Part shown: positions 32,263 through 41,365 of the stretch, piece by piece
Numbering within the stretch: the stretch's first letter is position 1
Layout: every line of letters begins with the position of its first letter
From: Acuticoccus sp039034015
Lineage (GTDB): Bacteria > Pseudomonadota > Alphaproteobacteria > Rhizobiales > Amorphaceae
Length of the DNA: 64,000 nt
Direction of reading: 5' to 3'
Assembly (NCBI GenBank): GCA_039034015.1
Contig: JBCCBM010000006.1
Location: 111,731-175,730 of the forward strand
The notes under the pieces: model-generated
The model's input: the letters and a program-made list of their open reading frames with translations, nothing else
What the model was told of the DNA's origin: nothing
Databases searched by the model: none
Position numbers and translations under genes: made by a program

Positions 32263-33820
32263 TTTCGTGCTCCGGCTGCTTTTCACGGGAGGGGGACGCA
32301 CGGGAACGCGAGGCAAATGACAAAAGACTGTCGCGCACGCTGCCACTCACCAAAACGCGGGGAACTTTATTTTGGCCGCCCAGCTTGCCGCGCTCGCGCA
32401 TCCAGTCGGCAAACCCGCCACGGGGGACGAACACCACCTCGGGCGCGATCATCTGGACATCGCCGCCGCGGTGGACCTCATAATCTTCGTTATGCTCGGC
32501 AAGCGTCTTGTCGAGCGTTTGCGCAAAACGCGCCTGCGCCTCCCGCGGCGGCAAATCATCAAGCTCGACCACGAAAAGGTGCTGGCCCTTGGTGCGCCCG
32601 CCTTCCGGGTAAAGCGGGGTGACGGAAAACTCGGCGACCGTGCTGCCGATGGCCTCTGCACCCGCCAGCACCGCGCGCTCCAGCTCGGCGCCGGAAAGGT
32701 GTTCGCCGAACGCGGAGAGGTAGTAAGACGTGCGGCCGGTGACTTTGACGCGGGGGGGCTCGCCGGGGATGAGCTCCACCACATCGCCGATCTTGTAGGC
32801 CCAGAGGCCGGCGCAGGTGGTGAGGACGAGGCCGTATTCGCCCGCCGGCGCGTTGCCCACCCAGTAGCGGGTGGGGTTTTCGCTCTCCCACTCCGCGATC
32901 GGCACGAACTCGAAGAAGAGGCCAATGTCGAGGTTGAGGCGCATCCCGTCGTCAACGCCGCGGTCGGCGGACGCCACAAAGCCTTCACTCGCCGAATAGA
33001 CCTCTCGCCAGTCCACATCGCCATCGGGAAACCATTCGGCAAAGGTCGAGCGGTAGGGCGCGAACGACATGCCGCCATACACCATCAAATCGAGCCCGGG
33101 GTAGAAGGCTTTGACGTTGCGGCCCTTTTCGGTGATGGCCGCCAGCCGCTCAAAGAAGAGGAGCAGCCACGAGGGCGTGCCCGCAATGCAGCGGATGGGC
33201 TCGTTGAGGGAGAGGCGGGCGAGGCGATCGATCTTGTTTTCCCAGTCCGCCTCCAGCGCCTCCTCAATGTCGGGGAAGACGAAGGGGTCTGACCAGCGCG
33301 GGTTGTTGAGCCGGGCAATGCCGGAAAGGTCGCCGGATTTGATGCCCTCGCCAAGGTCCTCCATAGCGACTGAGCCGCCGAGCATGAAGGATCTTCCGTC
33401 AAACACCTCGCTGTCCGGCGCGTTGCGGACGTGATTTGCCAAAAGGTCGGTGCCGGCGCGGCTGTTGGAGCGCAACATGTCGCGGCTGACGGGGATGTGT
33501 TTGGTGCGGCCCGAGGAGGTGCCGGAGGAGACGGCAAAGTAGGGGATGCGGCCTGGCCACGTCACATCGTCGAGAACGGGGAAGGCGGCTTTAAAATAGT
33601 CGGCGTGAAAATCTTCAAAGCTGCGGAGCGGCACGCGGGCTTGGTAGTCGGCGATGGAGCCGATGGTGCCAAAGTCATGGTCGCGGCCAAACTGTGTGTC
33701 GGCCGCGCGCCAGACCAGTTGTTTCAGCGTATCGGCCTGGTGTTCGGCCGCGCGTTTGCGGGCAAGGCGGCGCTGGCGAAGGCTCGCATAGCCGCGCAGG
33801 AGGGGCGTTGCGTCGATCAT
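32255..33820 (-). CDS. GH3-family acyl-acid amido synthetase
   Basis: Protein of 521 residues in the GH3 (auxin-responsive promoter) family, acyl-adenylate enzymes that join a carboxylic acid to an amino acid in plants. Motifs seen are FAVSSGTSSGRTKHIPVS near 97-114 (the P-loop-like ATP motif), MVYGGMSFAPYRSTFAEWF, REVYSASEGFVAS near 270-282 (ATP/acyl site), and YRLGDVV-like YKIGDVVELIPGEPPRVKVTGRTSYYLSAFGEHLS-type sequence around 340-375, given here in short pieces as YKIGDVVELIPGE and GRTSYYLSAFGEHLS. All adenylation motifs look intact. Bacterial members have no settled substrate. The stop of the acylase gene overlaps its ATG by 4 nt. Confidence 0.92.
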   Translation of the reverse strand: MIDATPLLRGYASLRQRRLARKRAAEHQADTLKQLVWRAADTQFGRDHDFGTIGSIADYQARVPLRSFEDFHADYFKAAFPVLDDVTWPGRIPYFAVSSGTSSGRTKHIPVSRDMLRSNSRAGTDLLANHVRNAPDSEVFDGRSFMLGGSVAMEDLGEGIKSGDLSGIARLNNPRWSDPFVFPDIEEALEADWENKIDRLARLSLNEPIRCIAGTPSWLLLFFERLAAITEKGRNVKAFYPGLDLMVYGGMSFAPYRSTFAEWFPDGDVDWREVYSASEGFVASADRGVDDGMRLNLDIGLFFEFVPIAEWESENPTRYWVGNAPAGEYGLVLTTCAGLWAYKIGDVVELIPGEPPRVKVTGRTSYYLSAFGEHLSGAELERAVLAGAEAIGSTVAEFSVTPLYPEGGRTKGQHLFVVELDDLPPREAQARFAQTLDKTLAEHNEDYEVHRGGDVQMIAPEVVFVPRGGFADWMRERGKLGGQNKVPRVLVSGSVRDSLLSFASRSRASPSREKQPEHENG

Positions 33821-36045
33821 TCTGCCGGCGCCACCGTTGTTTCATGGGGGAAGGTTTTGGCCCGCACCGCCGCCCGCATGGGGAGCGTTGCGTATTGCGA
33901 GCGCTGCCACGGGCCGACCATGTCAAACATTGTTTCTGAGTTCGGCCACCCGTCTTGCCCGCAAAGGAGCATCGCGTGGGTGGCGTCGGGGTCGGAAAGG
34001 TCGGCGATGAAGCGGGCGTTGGCCGCAAAGCCCGTCGCGTGGCGCTTTTGGGTGAACGGGTGCATCGACTTCATGAGCGTGTCGTTGGAGCCTGCGGCGG
34101 GGCGTTTGACGCGCTGAAGCCGGCCGGACAGCCATGGGAGTTTTGCAAACGGGTGCGCGAGGGCAAGCCGGTGGAGCCCGCCCCAGGTGCGGTGCCAGCG
34201 GAAGGGGTCTTCCGCGCTTTCGATGGCGTCGGCCAGAACGCTGGTGAGCGCGGCATCGTCCGCCGCGTCCGCCAGCCGTGAAAGCCGCGCGAAGGGGCGC
34301 CAGTGGGGGCTTGCGGGTTTTCGCGGCAAGCGCACTTCCAGCCCATCAATCAGCGGCTTCGCCACAAGTTCGAACGCGAGTGCGCCTTCGCTGCCCGCCC
34401 CATAGCGCCCGTCCCAGCTTGCGAGCGCGTCGGCCACCGGGCCGGGGCGCACGGCGGCAAGGCGGGCGAGGCGCTGGCATAGGGCGTGGGCGGGCGCGTC
34501 GTAGACATCGGCGTGGAACCGCATGATGTCGGCGACAGTGAGCCCCGTTTCGTCGCCGATGAGGGCGGCAATGCGCTCCACCCGCGTGGGGGCAGAGTAA
34601 AAGAAGCTGATTGTGACGGGGGAGCCCTCCGGCGCCTCGTTGGCGGAGGCGACAAAGCCTTCGGGTGGGTTCACGGACTGGGGGAGATCGCGCCCGGTCA
34701 CAAGGTCGCGCCATTGGGCTTCGGTGTCGGCAACGCTGGTGATGAGATCGCCCGGCGTGCTCAGCGGGCGCGTTGGAATGTGCGCGCCGATCATCTTGCC
34801 GATGGTGCCGTCGTTGCCGCCCCAAATCATGTTGAGGCCGGGGAGGGCGTAGGCATCGATTGCCGCCTCAAAACTCTCCCAATCGGTCGCCTTCATGAGG
34901 TCGAGGAAGGGGGTGAATTCGTCACTCCCCCGGTGGCCGAGCCAGTGGAGCGACACAGTCTCGGCCGGCATCGCGAACGGTTTGGCGTCGGAGATCACGG
35001 GGCCGAAGCGCGTTTCGCGCAAGCGGCGGTGCTCCGCCCCGCCGCCCTTGATGGGGATGGTTGTGGTGCGTGTTGTGATCTCTTCGCCCGCCACATCCAC
35101 CAATTCGGACGATGTGGCGTGAAGATTTGTGCCGCCCCAGGCGCCGTTTTCGTTTCGCCCGGCGCCAAAGATCGGAAGCGCGGGGATCATGAGGCCCCAC
35201 ACCGTGTGCCCGGGGACGGAAAAACCCGCAATCAGCCAGATGCTGGGGGACGAGACGACCAGATGCGGGTCGCACGCGACGATGGGCGCGCCTGATTGTG
35301 TGCGGCTTCCGGCAATCGCGTAAGCGTTGCTGCCATGGCGGGCGAAGGCGGTGGGGAGCGCCTCGTCCAGCTGTTCCGCGCCGACGGGGATGTCTTCGTC
35401 GGCAACGGCGGCGACGCCCACAAGGTCGGCCCACATTTCGGCCCAATCGTCCTGTTTGCGCAGCGCATTGAGGGTGCGCCACACCTTCCAGGCATAGTCG
35501 GCGCTCGCAAGGCGGGAGACGGCGAAAAGGTCGTCCGGCGTCCATGGTTCGAACGGGATTTGCAGCGCGTCGAACTCGGGCGGCAGCGTTTGTGCCGCGG
35601 CGTTGATGCCATCGGCAAAGCCTGCGATCCACGTGCGCGTCTCGTCCGGCATTTTTGCAACCGACGCCTCGCGCGCGCGGGGAAAATCGATGAGGCGGAG
35701 GAGGGTGTCGAGTTCGAGCGCGGGTTTGCCGGCGATTTGAGAGATGCGGCCGGTCGCGGCGCGGCGCATCAACTCCATTTGCGCAAGGCGCAGGTGCCCG
35801 TGGACAATGCCAAGGCCCACCGCCGCATCGCGCATGGTGGCCGCCTCCACGAAGGGGATGTGCTGGTCGTTCCAGCGGATGGTCATCTCGGCGCTGACGG
35901 GCGCTTTTGTGGGGAGCGTTGCCAGGCGGTCGGCGAGGGTGAGGTGGGGGAAGGGCGCGAATGCGGTGCGCCGGAAGACGGATGCGGCAAGGCCCGCAAG
36001 GCCGAACACCTGGCGCATCCGGGCAAATGTGGGGGTCGTGACCAT
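33817..36045 (-). CDS. Penicillin-amidase-family N-acyl amidohydrolase
   Basis: Ntn-hydrolase precursor of 742 residues. The alpha-chain part (IRWNDQHIPFVEAATMRDAAVGLGIVHG, in short pieces IRWNDQHIPFVEA and GLGIVHGHLRLAQMELMRR) is followed by the spacer and the self-processing site RHGSNAYAIAG, where Ser239 would become the N-terminal nucleophile of the beta chain. The beta-chain Asn is expected in IWGGNDGTIG. Family members cleave amide bonds of penicillins, N-acyl homoserine lactones or N-acyl amino acids. There is no convincing signal peptide, only a weak hydrophobic N-terminus (VFGLAGLAASVF), so it may be cytoplasmic. It is the first gene of a four-gene coupled operon, 111 bp after the Wzz-like gene. 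Confidence 0.92.
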   Translation of the reverse strand: MVTTPTFARMRQVFGLAGLAASVFRRTAFAPFPHLTLADRLATLPTKAPVSAEMTIRWNDQHIPFVEAATMRDAAVGLGIVHGHLRLAQMELMRRAATGRISQIAGKPALELDTLLRLIDFPRAREASVAKMPDETRTWIAGFADGINAAAQTLPPEFDALQIPFEPWTPDDLFAVSRLASADYAWKVWRTLNALRKQDDWAEMWADLVGVAAVADEDIPVGAEQLDEALPTAFARHGSNAYAIAGSRTQSGAPIVACDPHLVVSSPSIWLIAGFSVPGHTVWGLMIPALPIFGAGRNENGAWGGTNLHATSSELVDVAGEEITTRTTTIPIKGGGAEHRRLRETRFGPVISDAKPFAMPAETVSLHWLGHRGSDEFTPFLDLMKATDWESFEAAIDAYALPGLNMIWGGNDGTIGKMIGAHIPTRPLSTPGDLITSVADTEAQWRDLVTGRDLPQSVNPPEGFVASANEAPEGSPVTISFFYSAPTRVERIAALIGDETGLTVADIMRFHADVYDAPAHALCQRLARLAAVRPGPVADALASWDGRYGAGSEGALAFELVAKPLIDGLEVRLPRKPASPHWRPFARLSRLADAADDAALTSVLADAIESAEDPFRWHRTWGGLHRLALAHPFAKLPWLSGRLQRVKRPAAGSNDTLMKSMHPFTQKRHATGFAANARFIADLSDPDATHAMLLCGQDGWPNSETMFDMVGPWQRSQYATLPMRAAVRAKTFPHETTVAPAE

Positions 36046-36156
36046 GACGCGCCGCAGACCTTCTCATGAAGCCACGTCAGGAGATTGGCCCCGTTCCCCC
36101 GGCGTCAACAGCGAAGGGCGCTGCGATCAAGGACTGTTGTCCGGCCGCTTGGCCGG

Positions 36157-38175
36157 TCAGTCGCGCACGAGCACGGTGGCAAGGCGCCCGCGATAGCCCG
36201 AATAGCGCAGGAGCGAGACAAGATCGGTGAGCTCTGTGCGCCGGCTTGCGCCCGCGCGCACCACAATCGCCGTCACATCGCAAAGGCTGACAAGGGACTG
36301 GGCGTCCGGCTGTTCCGGGATTGGTGGCAGCACGATGATGACGGTGGAGAAGGTTTCGGCAATGTCGCCCACAAAGGCGTCCATGGCGTTGGAGCGGTAG
36401 ATGGAGGGGTCGGCGGTGCGCCCGGCCGGCAGGTAGAGGAGCGAGGATTGGGGGTCGAGCTGGACGGCGGGTTCAAGGTCGCCGTCGCCGGTGAGGACGT
36501 CGGAGAGGCCGTATTCGTTGGGCGTGCCCAAGAGTTCGTGGATCTTAGGGGCGCTGAACATGGCATCGACGAGCATCACCTCATCGCCCGCAACGGCGGC
36601 GGCCTGGGCAAGGGCAAGCGCCAGCGACGCGTGGTCGGCATCATCGCCGGACGCGGTGATGCCGACCACAAACTCGTCCGACCGGCCCGATCCCAGAAGG
36701 AGGACGGCGCGCAGCTGGGTGATTGCATCGGCAAAGCGCGCGTTGCGGCTGCGGGCAAAGACGCGGTCGCCGACGCTAAACCGCCCGCCCGGCACAGGGG
36801 GGACGACGGCAATGGGCGTGAGGCCCGAGGCGCGCGACACGTCCGCGCCCGTGCGCATCCGCCGGTCGAGGAGCGCCATCCCCACGATGAGCGCAAACGC
36901 GGCTGCGCCGGAGAGGATGCCGCCGCCGGCGAGCACAAAGAGCCGGTTGGGGCCGGAGGGGGAGACCGGTGGGAGGGCGGCGGCGATGATGCGCCCCTCC
37001 GGCCGCTCAAAGCCCGTGGTGCCTTGCACCTCGTTGAACCGGTCGAGGAAGGCTTCGTAGACACGGCGGGAGGCGTCCACCTCGCGGTCGAGGCGCCGGA
37101 GTTCGATTTCAAGGTCACGCTGGCGGTTGAAGCGGTCGCGCAGGGTTTCCACCTCGCGCTCGAGGGCGGCGACGCGGCGCCCCTGTACGGCTTCGGTGGT
37201 GCCAAGGCTTGAGGCGATCTTGCGCATCTCGACCGCGATGGTGTCGCGGGTTGCGGCCAGCGAGCTGCGCGCCTGGATAAGCCGCGGGTGGGTCGCGCGG
37301 TAGAGCGTTTCCAGCTCGTCGACGGTGCGGATTTGCGTCGCCTCTTGCTCGCGAAGGCGCTGGATGAGGAGCGAGTTGACGACCTCCGGCAAGAGTGCCG
37401 GGTCGCTGACGTCCGTGGTGGAGACGGCGGAAGCGGCGGCAGAGGCAAGGGCCGCTTGCGCGCGGATCAATTCTTCGTTCAGCCGGGCGAGCTGCTCGGA
37501 CAAGATGTTGGTGCCAGCCCCTTCGGCAAGTGCGCTCCGGCGGCGAAACTCTTGGACAGCGCGCTCTTTCTCGTCGAGGTCGGCGCGCAGGACGGCAAGG
37601 CGCTCGGACAAAAGGTCGATCGCCTCGTTGGAGAGGTCGCGCGCGGCGGTGACCTCAACGCCCAGATACTCTTGCATCACGGTGTTGACGACGCGGGCCG
37701 CCTCCTCGGGATTGCCGCTCTCGTAGGAGATTTCCACCACAAACGAACGCCCGGTGGGGCGCACGGTGAGCGATTGGGCAAGGTCGGCAACGGTGCGCGC
37801 CAGGGCCGGGTCGTCCTGCGTGGAGACGTTGACGGTGGCGCCCGGCGCCTCGCCCAGCGCCCGCACCACTTCGCGCAGGACGCGGGAGGAGCGGATCACT
37901 TGGACTTCGGTCTCGGTGATGGTCTCCGGCGGGACGAAGGTGTTGGTGCGGTTGTTGGGGAGGACCGCTTCGGTTGCGGGGTCGATCTCCAAAAGGCCTG
38001 AGGCGGTGTACACATCCGGCAGGCGGCTTGCGAGCACGTAGGCCGCCGCAAGGCCGATGGCGACAATGGCAACCGCGAGCCATTTGTACTGCCAGAGCGC
38101 CTGGATCAGCCACAGGATTGGGTTGAACGGGTGGGGCGCTTCGCGTTCGCCAAAGGTCGGATCGGCGGCGCTCAT
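36157..38175 (-). CDS. GumC/Wzz-type exopolysaccharide chain-length protein with degenerate BY-kinase domain
   Basis: Inner-membrane polysaccharide co-polymerase of 672 residues. Two helices (YKWLAVAIVAIGLAAAYVLA near 30-49 and LAGGGILSGAAAFALIVGMALL near 427-448) flank a large periplasmic coiled-coil domain (about 150-400). The C-terminal cytoplasmic part has the fold of a bacterial tyrosine kinase, but the Walker A position reads GITASGDDADHASL with no GK(S/T), and there is no C-terminal tyrosine cluster. The Walker A' strand (VMLVDAMFSAPKI) survives. So it is probably a pseudokinase that controls chain length without phosphorylation. The ATG overlaps the flippase stop (ATGA). Confidence 0.9.
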   Translation of the reverse strand: MSAADPTFGEREAPHPFNPILWLIQALWQYKWLAVAIVAIGLAAAYVLASRLPDVYTASGLLEIDPATEAVLPNNRTNTFVPPETITETEVQVIRSSRVLREVVRALGEAPGATVNVSTQDDPALARTVADLAQSLTVRPTGRSFVVEISYESGNPEEAARVVNTVMQEYLGVEVTAARDLSNEAIDLLSERLAVLRADLDEKERAVQEFRRRSALAEGAGTNILSEQLARLNEELIRAQAALASAAASAVSTTDVSDPALLPEVVNSLLIQRLREQEATQIRTVDELETLYRATHPRLIQARSSLAATRDTIAVEMRKIASSLGTTEAVQGRRVAALEREVETLRDRFNRQRDLEIELRRLDREVDASRRVYEAFLDRFNEVQGTTGFERPEGRIIAAALPPVSPSGPNRLFVLAGGGILSGAAAFALIVGMALLDRRMRTGADVSRASGLTPIAVVPPVPGGRFSVGDRVFARSRNARFADAITQLRAVLLLGSGRSDEFVVGITASGDDADHASLALALAQAAAVAGDEVMLVDAMFSAPKIHELLGTPNEYGLSDVLTGDGDLEPAVQLDPQSSLLYLPAGRTADPSIYRSNAMDAFVGDIAETFSTVIIVLPPIPEQPDAQSLVSLCDVTAIVVRAGASRRTELTDLVSLLRYSGYRGRLATVLVRD

Positions 38176-39437
38176 GGGGCGGTGCGCCGTTTGAGTTCGC
38201 GGGTGAGGCGGCGGGCCATCAGCGTGATGGTGACGATGAGGCCGGCGAGCGAGCCGCAGATGGCGGCCAGAGGCCCGGCGGTGAGGGCGAGCGCCAAGAC
38301 TGCGGCAAGTGCGAGGGGCGCGCCGACCATGACCGCGGTGGAATCATCGCGGAACCGGCCGAGCGCCACCAGCGCCACCGCGAGCGGCTGCATCGGAACT
38401 TGCGCAATCGAGATCATCGTCCAAACCGCCACAACGGTGAGCATTCCCTCGTATTTGCCCGCGTAGACGTACGTCTCCACAAGCGGCCAGACCAGGGCAA
38501 CGAGACAAAGGTTCACAACATAAAGCCCCGCAAGCGCCCCGATGGAGACGATCACGAACCGCGCGATGGCCGAAAACGCCCCTTGGTCTCGCAGTTTTGC
38601 CAGATAGGGCCGCGCAAAGGCCGTCCACGCGAGCGTTAAGATCACGATGTGGCGAAGGACGATGATGCCGGCAAAGACGGAGGCCATGGCGGCCGCGCCA
38701 TAGATGGCGGTGAGGATGAAGATATAGGCGCGGTTTTGCGCCTCGGTGGCGATCGCCGCGACAAGTGTCCACCGCGTGTCGCGGAAGATCGGCCTATACC
38801 GCAAGAGCGCGCGCCGCCGGGGCCGGGGGGGCGCGGGCATCGCGACGAACCCCGCAACGACCGCGGCAAGCGGCGCGATGGCGAGGATTGCAAAAAGGGT
38901 TGGAAGGTGGATGCCGCCTGTGGCCGCGACGTGGGCGGCGACCCCGGCTGCGCTCAGCGCTGCATACGTCCCGTCGATGACGAGGGCGGCCGAGAAATCC
39001 ATGCGTGAGAGGGCGAGGAAGCGCGTTGCGGCATAAAGGCAAAAGGCCGTCGCGAAGGCGCCGACGGAAAGCGCCAGGAAAAGCGCGCCGGCGGTCAGGG
39101 CGACGAGGCTTGCGGCAACGGCGCCCGCGGCAACGGCGAGGAAAAGGGCAACGGCGGCGAGGTGGCCCTCCAGCGCTGCCCGGCGCGGCCGGTTGGGGGT
39201 GTAGGTGATGCGCACGGCGAGCGGCACGCCCACCAGCGCCTCCATGGCCGAGACCGCCATCATGACGAGGGACTGCCAGACCACGAAGAGGCCATAGTCG
39301 AGCGGGGTTGCAAAGCGGATGAGCGCCAGCTGCAAGGCAAGGTTGAATGCGGCAATCAGCCCCTGATCGGCAATGGGGAGCGCGGTGCGCATGAGGCGCC
39401 GGGCGCGTGCGATCTTAGGGGGCTCGGGTGGGGTCAC
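38172..39437 (-). CDS. Wzx-like polysaccharide flippase (MATE/MOP fold)
   Basis: Integral membrane protein of about 421 residues with 12 or more hydrophobic segments, like O-antigen/EPS flippases (DQGLIAAFNLALQLALIRFATPLDYGLFVV at the N-terminus, in short pieces AAFNLALQLALIRFATPLDYG). It would move lipid-linked repeat units across the inner membrane. The start is uncertain: GTG at 39437 is used here, an ATG at 39392 is also possible, and the longer frame to 39527 would enter the promoter region. It is coupled to the Wzz-like gene by an ATGA overlap and divergent from the initiating transferase. Confidence 0.82.
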   Translation of the reverse strand: MTPPEPPKIARARRLMRTALPIADQGLIAAFNLALQLALIRFATPLDYGLFVVWQSLVMMAVSAMEALVGVPLAVRITYTPNRPRRAALEGHLAAVALFLAVAAGAVAASLVALTAGALFLALSVGAFATAFCLYAATRFLALSRMDFSAALVIDGTYAALSAAGVAAHVAATGGIHLPTLFAILAIAPLAAVVAGFVAMPAPPRPRRRALLRYRPIFRDTRWTLVAAIATEAQNRAYIFILTAIYGAAAMASVFAGIIVLRHIVILTLAWTAFARPYLAKLRDQGAFSAIARFVIVSIGALAGLYVVNLCLVALVWPLVETYVYAGKYEGMLTVVAVWTMISIAQVPMQPLAVALVALGRFRDDSTAVMVGAPLALAAVLALALTAGPLAAICGSLAGLIVTITLMARRLTRELKRRTAP

Positions 39438-39753
39438 GGTGGAGGTTCCAACACGGCTTTTTTTGTGTTGCGACAGTCGTTGCGAGTGGTGCTGAGGCGC
39501 AACGCCACGTTGGCACCAGTTAATCATGCGACCTTATTTACGCGCGCGAAGGACGCGTTCGTGCCACACTTCATTGTGCGGTGGTGGCCGCAAATTCGAA
39601 AGAGGCCGAGCAGTGTCAATGCCTGGGCGAGAGCAGGTCGGTTTCATCCGGAACGATCGCAGTCCGGGCAGCCGGGACTCCCGTGTTGGTGGGGCCGAGC
39701 GGCTGGGGATGGGGCGCGCCGTGAGCGAGGACGGACGGGTTGTGGAGGATGCA
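39438..39753. other. Divergent flippase/initiating-transferase promoter region
   Basis: This stretch of 316 bp should hold the promoters of the minus-strand flippase-Wzz string and the plus-strand transferase. The right half is open in the transferase frame (ATG codons at 39526, 39619 and 39709), so the real intergenic part may be shorter. I see no named operator or hairpin in it. Confidence 0.55.
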
Positions 39754-41283
39754 ATGGCGTCCCTGGCGGAAACGCCCGGGCCCTCGCCGGCGTCTGCGCC
39801 CTCCGCTGTGCCCTCGCCAACATTTGGGCGCAAACGTGTCGACAGTGTCCGTTTCATCGAGCCGGGCGCTGGACGTCCGGATTATCTTTATCTTCAAAAC
39901 ATCGACCGTGCGCTCAACTTTGGCGACCTTGCCTGTTTCTTCCTCGCCGGGGCGTTCGTCTCGTTTTGGATGCTGGGGGCGGGTGCGGCCCCGCTGACGA
40001 CGGCGTTCGCGCTTGGCCTTGCGACTTTCGTTTTCTCGCGCGTGTCAATTTCCAGCAAGGTGTACGCCACCGCGGCCCATAAGGTGCACCCACGGCTCCT
40101 GCGCCGCCTTGCCCAGGCGCTCATCGTCACCTTTGCGATCGTGATGGCCACCACCTTCGCCTTCGCGATGGAAGCGGTTTATTCGCGCAGCTTCCTGCTC
40201 GCCTGGTTTGTGGCGGCGGCCTCGCTGATCTTAACGTTTCGATTGTGCGTGGCAGCCCTCGTGCGCCTTGCCATTGCGAACGGTCGGCTGCGGCGCCGCG
40301 TCGCGATTTATGGCGGGGATGCCCAAGGGGTCGCCGTGATCGATCACCTCGGGCAGAGCGACGATGTGCACTACTCCCTCGTCGGCTACTATGACGACCG
40401 GTTCCAGCGCGTCCCCCCGCAAATCAAAGGCTATGAGCGTCGCGGCGGCCTTGAGGAGCTGGAGGCAGCCGTGCGCGCCGGCCATGTGGATGAGGTGATT
40501 GTGGCGCTCCCCCTCTCGGCGGTGGAGCGGCTCAGCCAAATCATGGAGCGGCTGTCGCGCTACCACGTGACCGTCCTCTTTGCGCCCGACCTTGCCATGT
40601 GGCGCTTTTTCGACCGCCCGTTTGAGACCATCAACGGCGCCCCCATGCTGCGCGCGTTGGAAGCGCCCATCGAGGGCTGGGAGGGCGTTGCAAAGTTCCT
40701 GGAAGACCGGGTGCTCTCGGCGCTCCTCTTCGTGCTGGTCTCGCCGATTCTGGCGGCGGCGGCGCTGGCGATCCGCCTTGATTCGCCAGGCCCGGTTTTC
40801 TTCAAGCAGCCGCGGCGGGGGTGGAACGGCGGCATTTTTACGATTTACAAATTCCGCACCATGCGCACCGACATGGCCGACATGGACGGCGATGTGCAAA
40901 CCACCAAGACCGACCCGCGGGTGACCCGTGTCGGCGCTTTCCTGCGGCGCACCAGCATTGATGAACTCCCCCAGCTCATCAATGTGTTGAAGGGGGACAT
41001 GAGCCTTGTGGGCCCCCGCCCCCACGCCCTTGGCACCAAGGCGGAAGGCAAACCCTTTGAAGAGGCGGTCGCCGATTACATGCGCCGCTATAAGGTAAAG
41101 CCCGGCATCACCGGATGGGCGCAGGTGAACGGCTGGCGCGGCGAGACGGACACCAACCGAAAACTCTTTGTCCGCGTCAAATACGATATCGAATACATTG
41201 AGAATTGGACGATCTGGTTCGATCTTTACATTCTCACCATCACGCCGCTCGCCCTCATTTTCCGGTCCCAGAACGCCTACTGA
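39754..41283 (+). CDS. Undecaprenyl-phosphate sugar phosphotransferase (WcaJ/ExoY type)
   Basis: Initiating enzyme of EPS synthesis, about 509 residues, which transfers a sugar-1-phosphate to undecaprenyl phosphate. The N-terminal half has four membrane helices (FGDLACFFLAGAFVSFWML onwards) and a CoA-binding-like Rossmann segment (RRRVAIYGGDAQGVAVIDHL). The C-terminal bacterial sugar transferase domain begins at a helix near 325 and has PVFFKQPRRGWNGGIFTIYKFRTM (shortened: KQPRRGWNGG and YKFRTM), RRTSIDELPQLINVL, LVGPRPHAL and KPGITGWAQVNGWRG. The ATG at 39754 was chosen because GGAGG (39744-39748) lies 5 nt before it; longer frames from 39526 lack a ribosome site. Confidence 0.92.
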   Translation: MASLAETPGPSPASAPSAVPSPTFGRKRVDSVRFIEPGAGRPDYLYLQNIDRALNFGDLACFFLAGAFVSFWMLGAGAAPLTTAFALGLATFVFSRVSISSKVYATAAHKVHPRLLRRLAQALIVTFAIVMATTFAFAMEAVYSRSFLLAWFVAAASLILTFRLCVAALVRLAIANGRLRRRVAIYGGDAQGVAVIDHLGQSDDVHYSLVGYYDDRFQRVPPQIKGYERRGGLEELEAAVRAGHVDEVIVALPLSAVERLSQIMERLSRYHVTVLFAPDLAMWRFFDRPFETINGAPMLRALEAPIEGWEGVAKFLEDRVLSALLFVLVSPILAAAALAIRLDSPGPVFFKQPRRGWNGGIFTIYKFRTMRTDMADMDGDVQTTKTDPRVTRVGAFLRRTSIDELPQLINVLKGDMSLVGPRPHALGTKAEGKPFEEAVADYMRRYKVKPGITGWAQVNGWRGETDTNRKLFVRVKYDIEYIENWTIWFDLYILTITPLALIFRSQNAY

Positions 41284-41303
41284 GCGGGGACGGGCGGCCT
41301 GCG

Positions 41304-41319
41304 TTAACACCCTCTTAAC
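41304..41319 (+). promoter_or_regulatory. CtrA-type binding site before the Wza-like gene
   Basis: TTAACACCCTCTTAAC matches TTAA-N7-TTAAC exactly. Two more TTAAC elements follow at 41321 and 41341, so four TTAA tetrads lie within 40 bp in the 82-bp gap between the transferase and the export lipoprotein. This suggests a CtrA-controlled internal promoter for the export gene. Inferred from sequence only. Confidence 0.6.
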
Positions 41320-41365
41320 GTTAACCATTGAGGCTCGGGTTAACGGATTCTTTCGAGGTTGCCTC

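Noticed and set aside
31309..32622. Open frame of 437 codons on the plus strand
   Set aside because: It is antisense to the dienelactone-hydrolase and GH3 genes.
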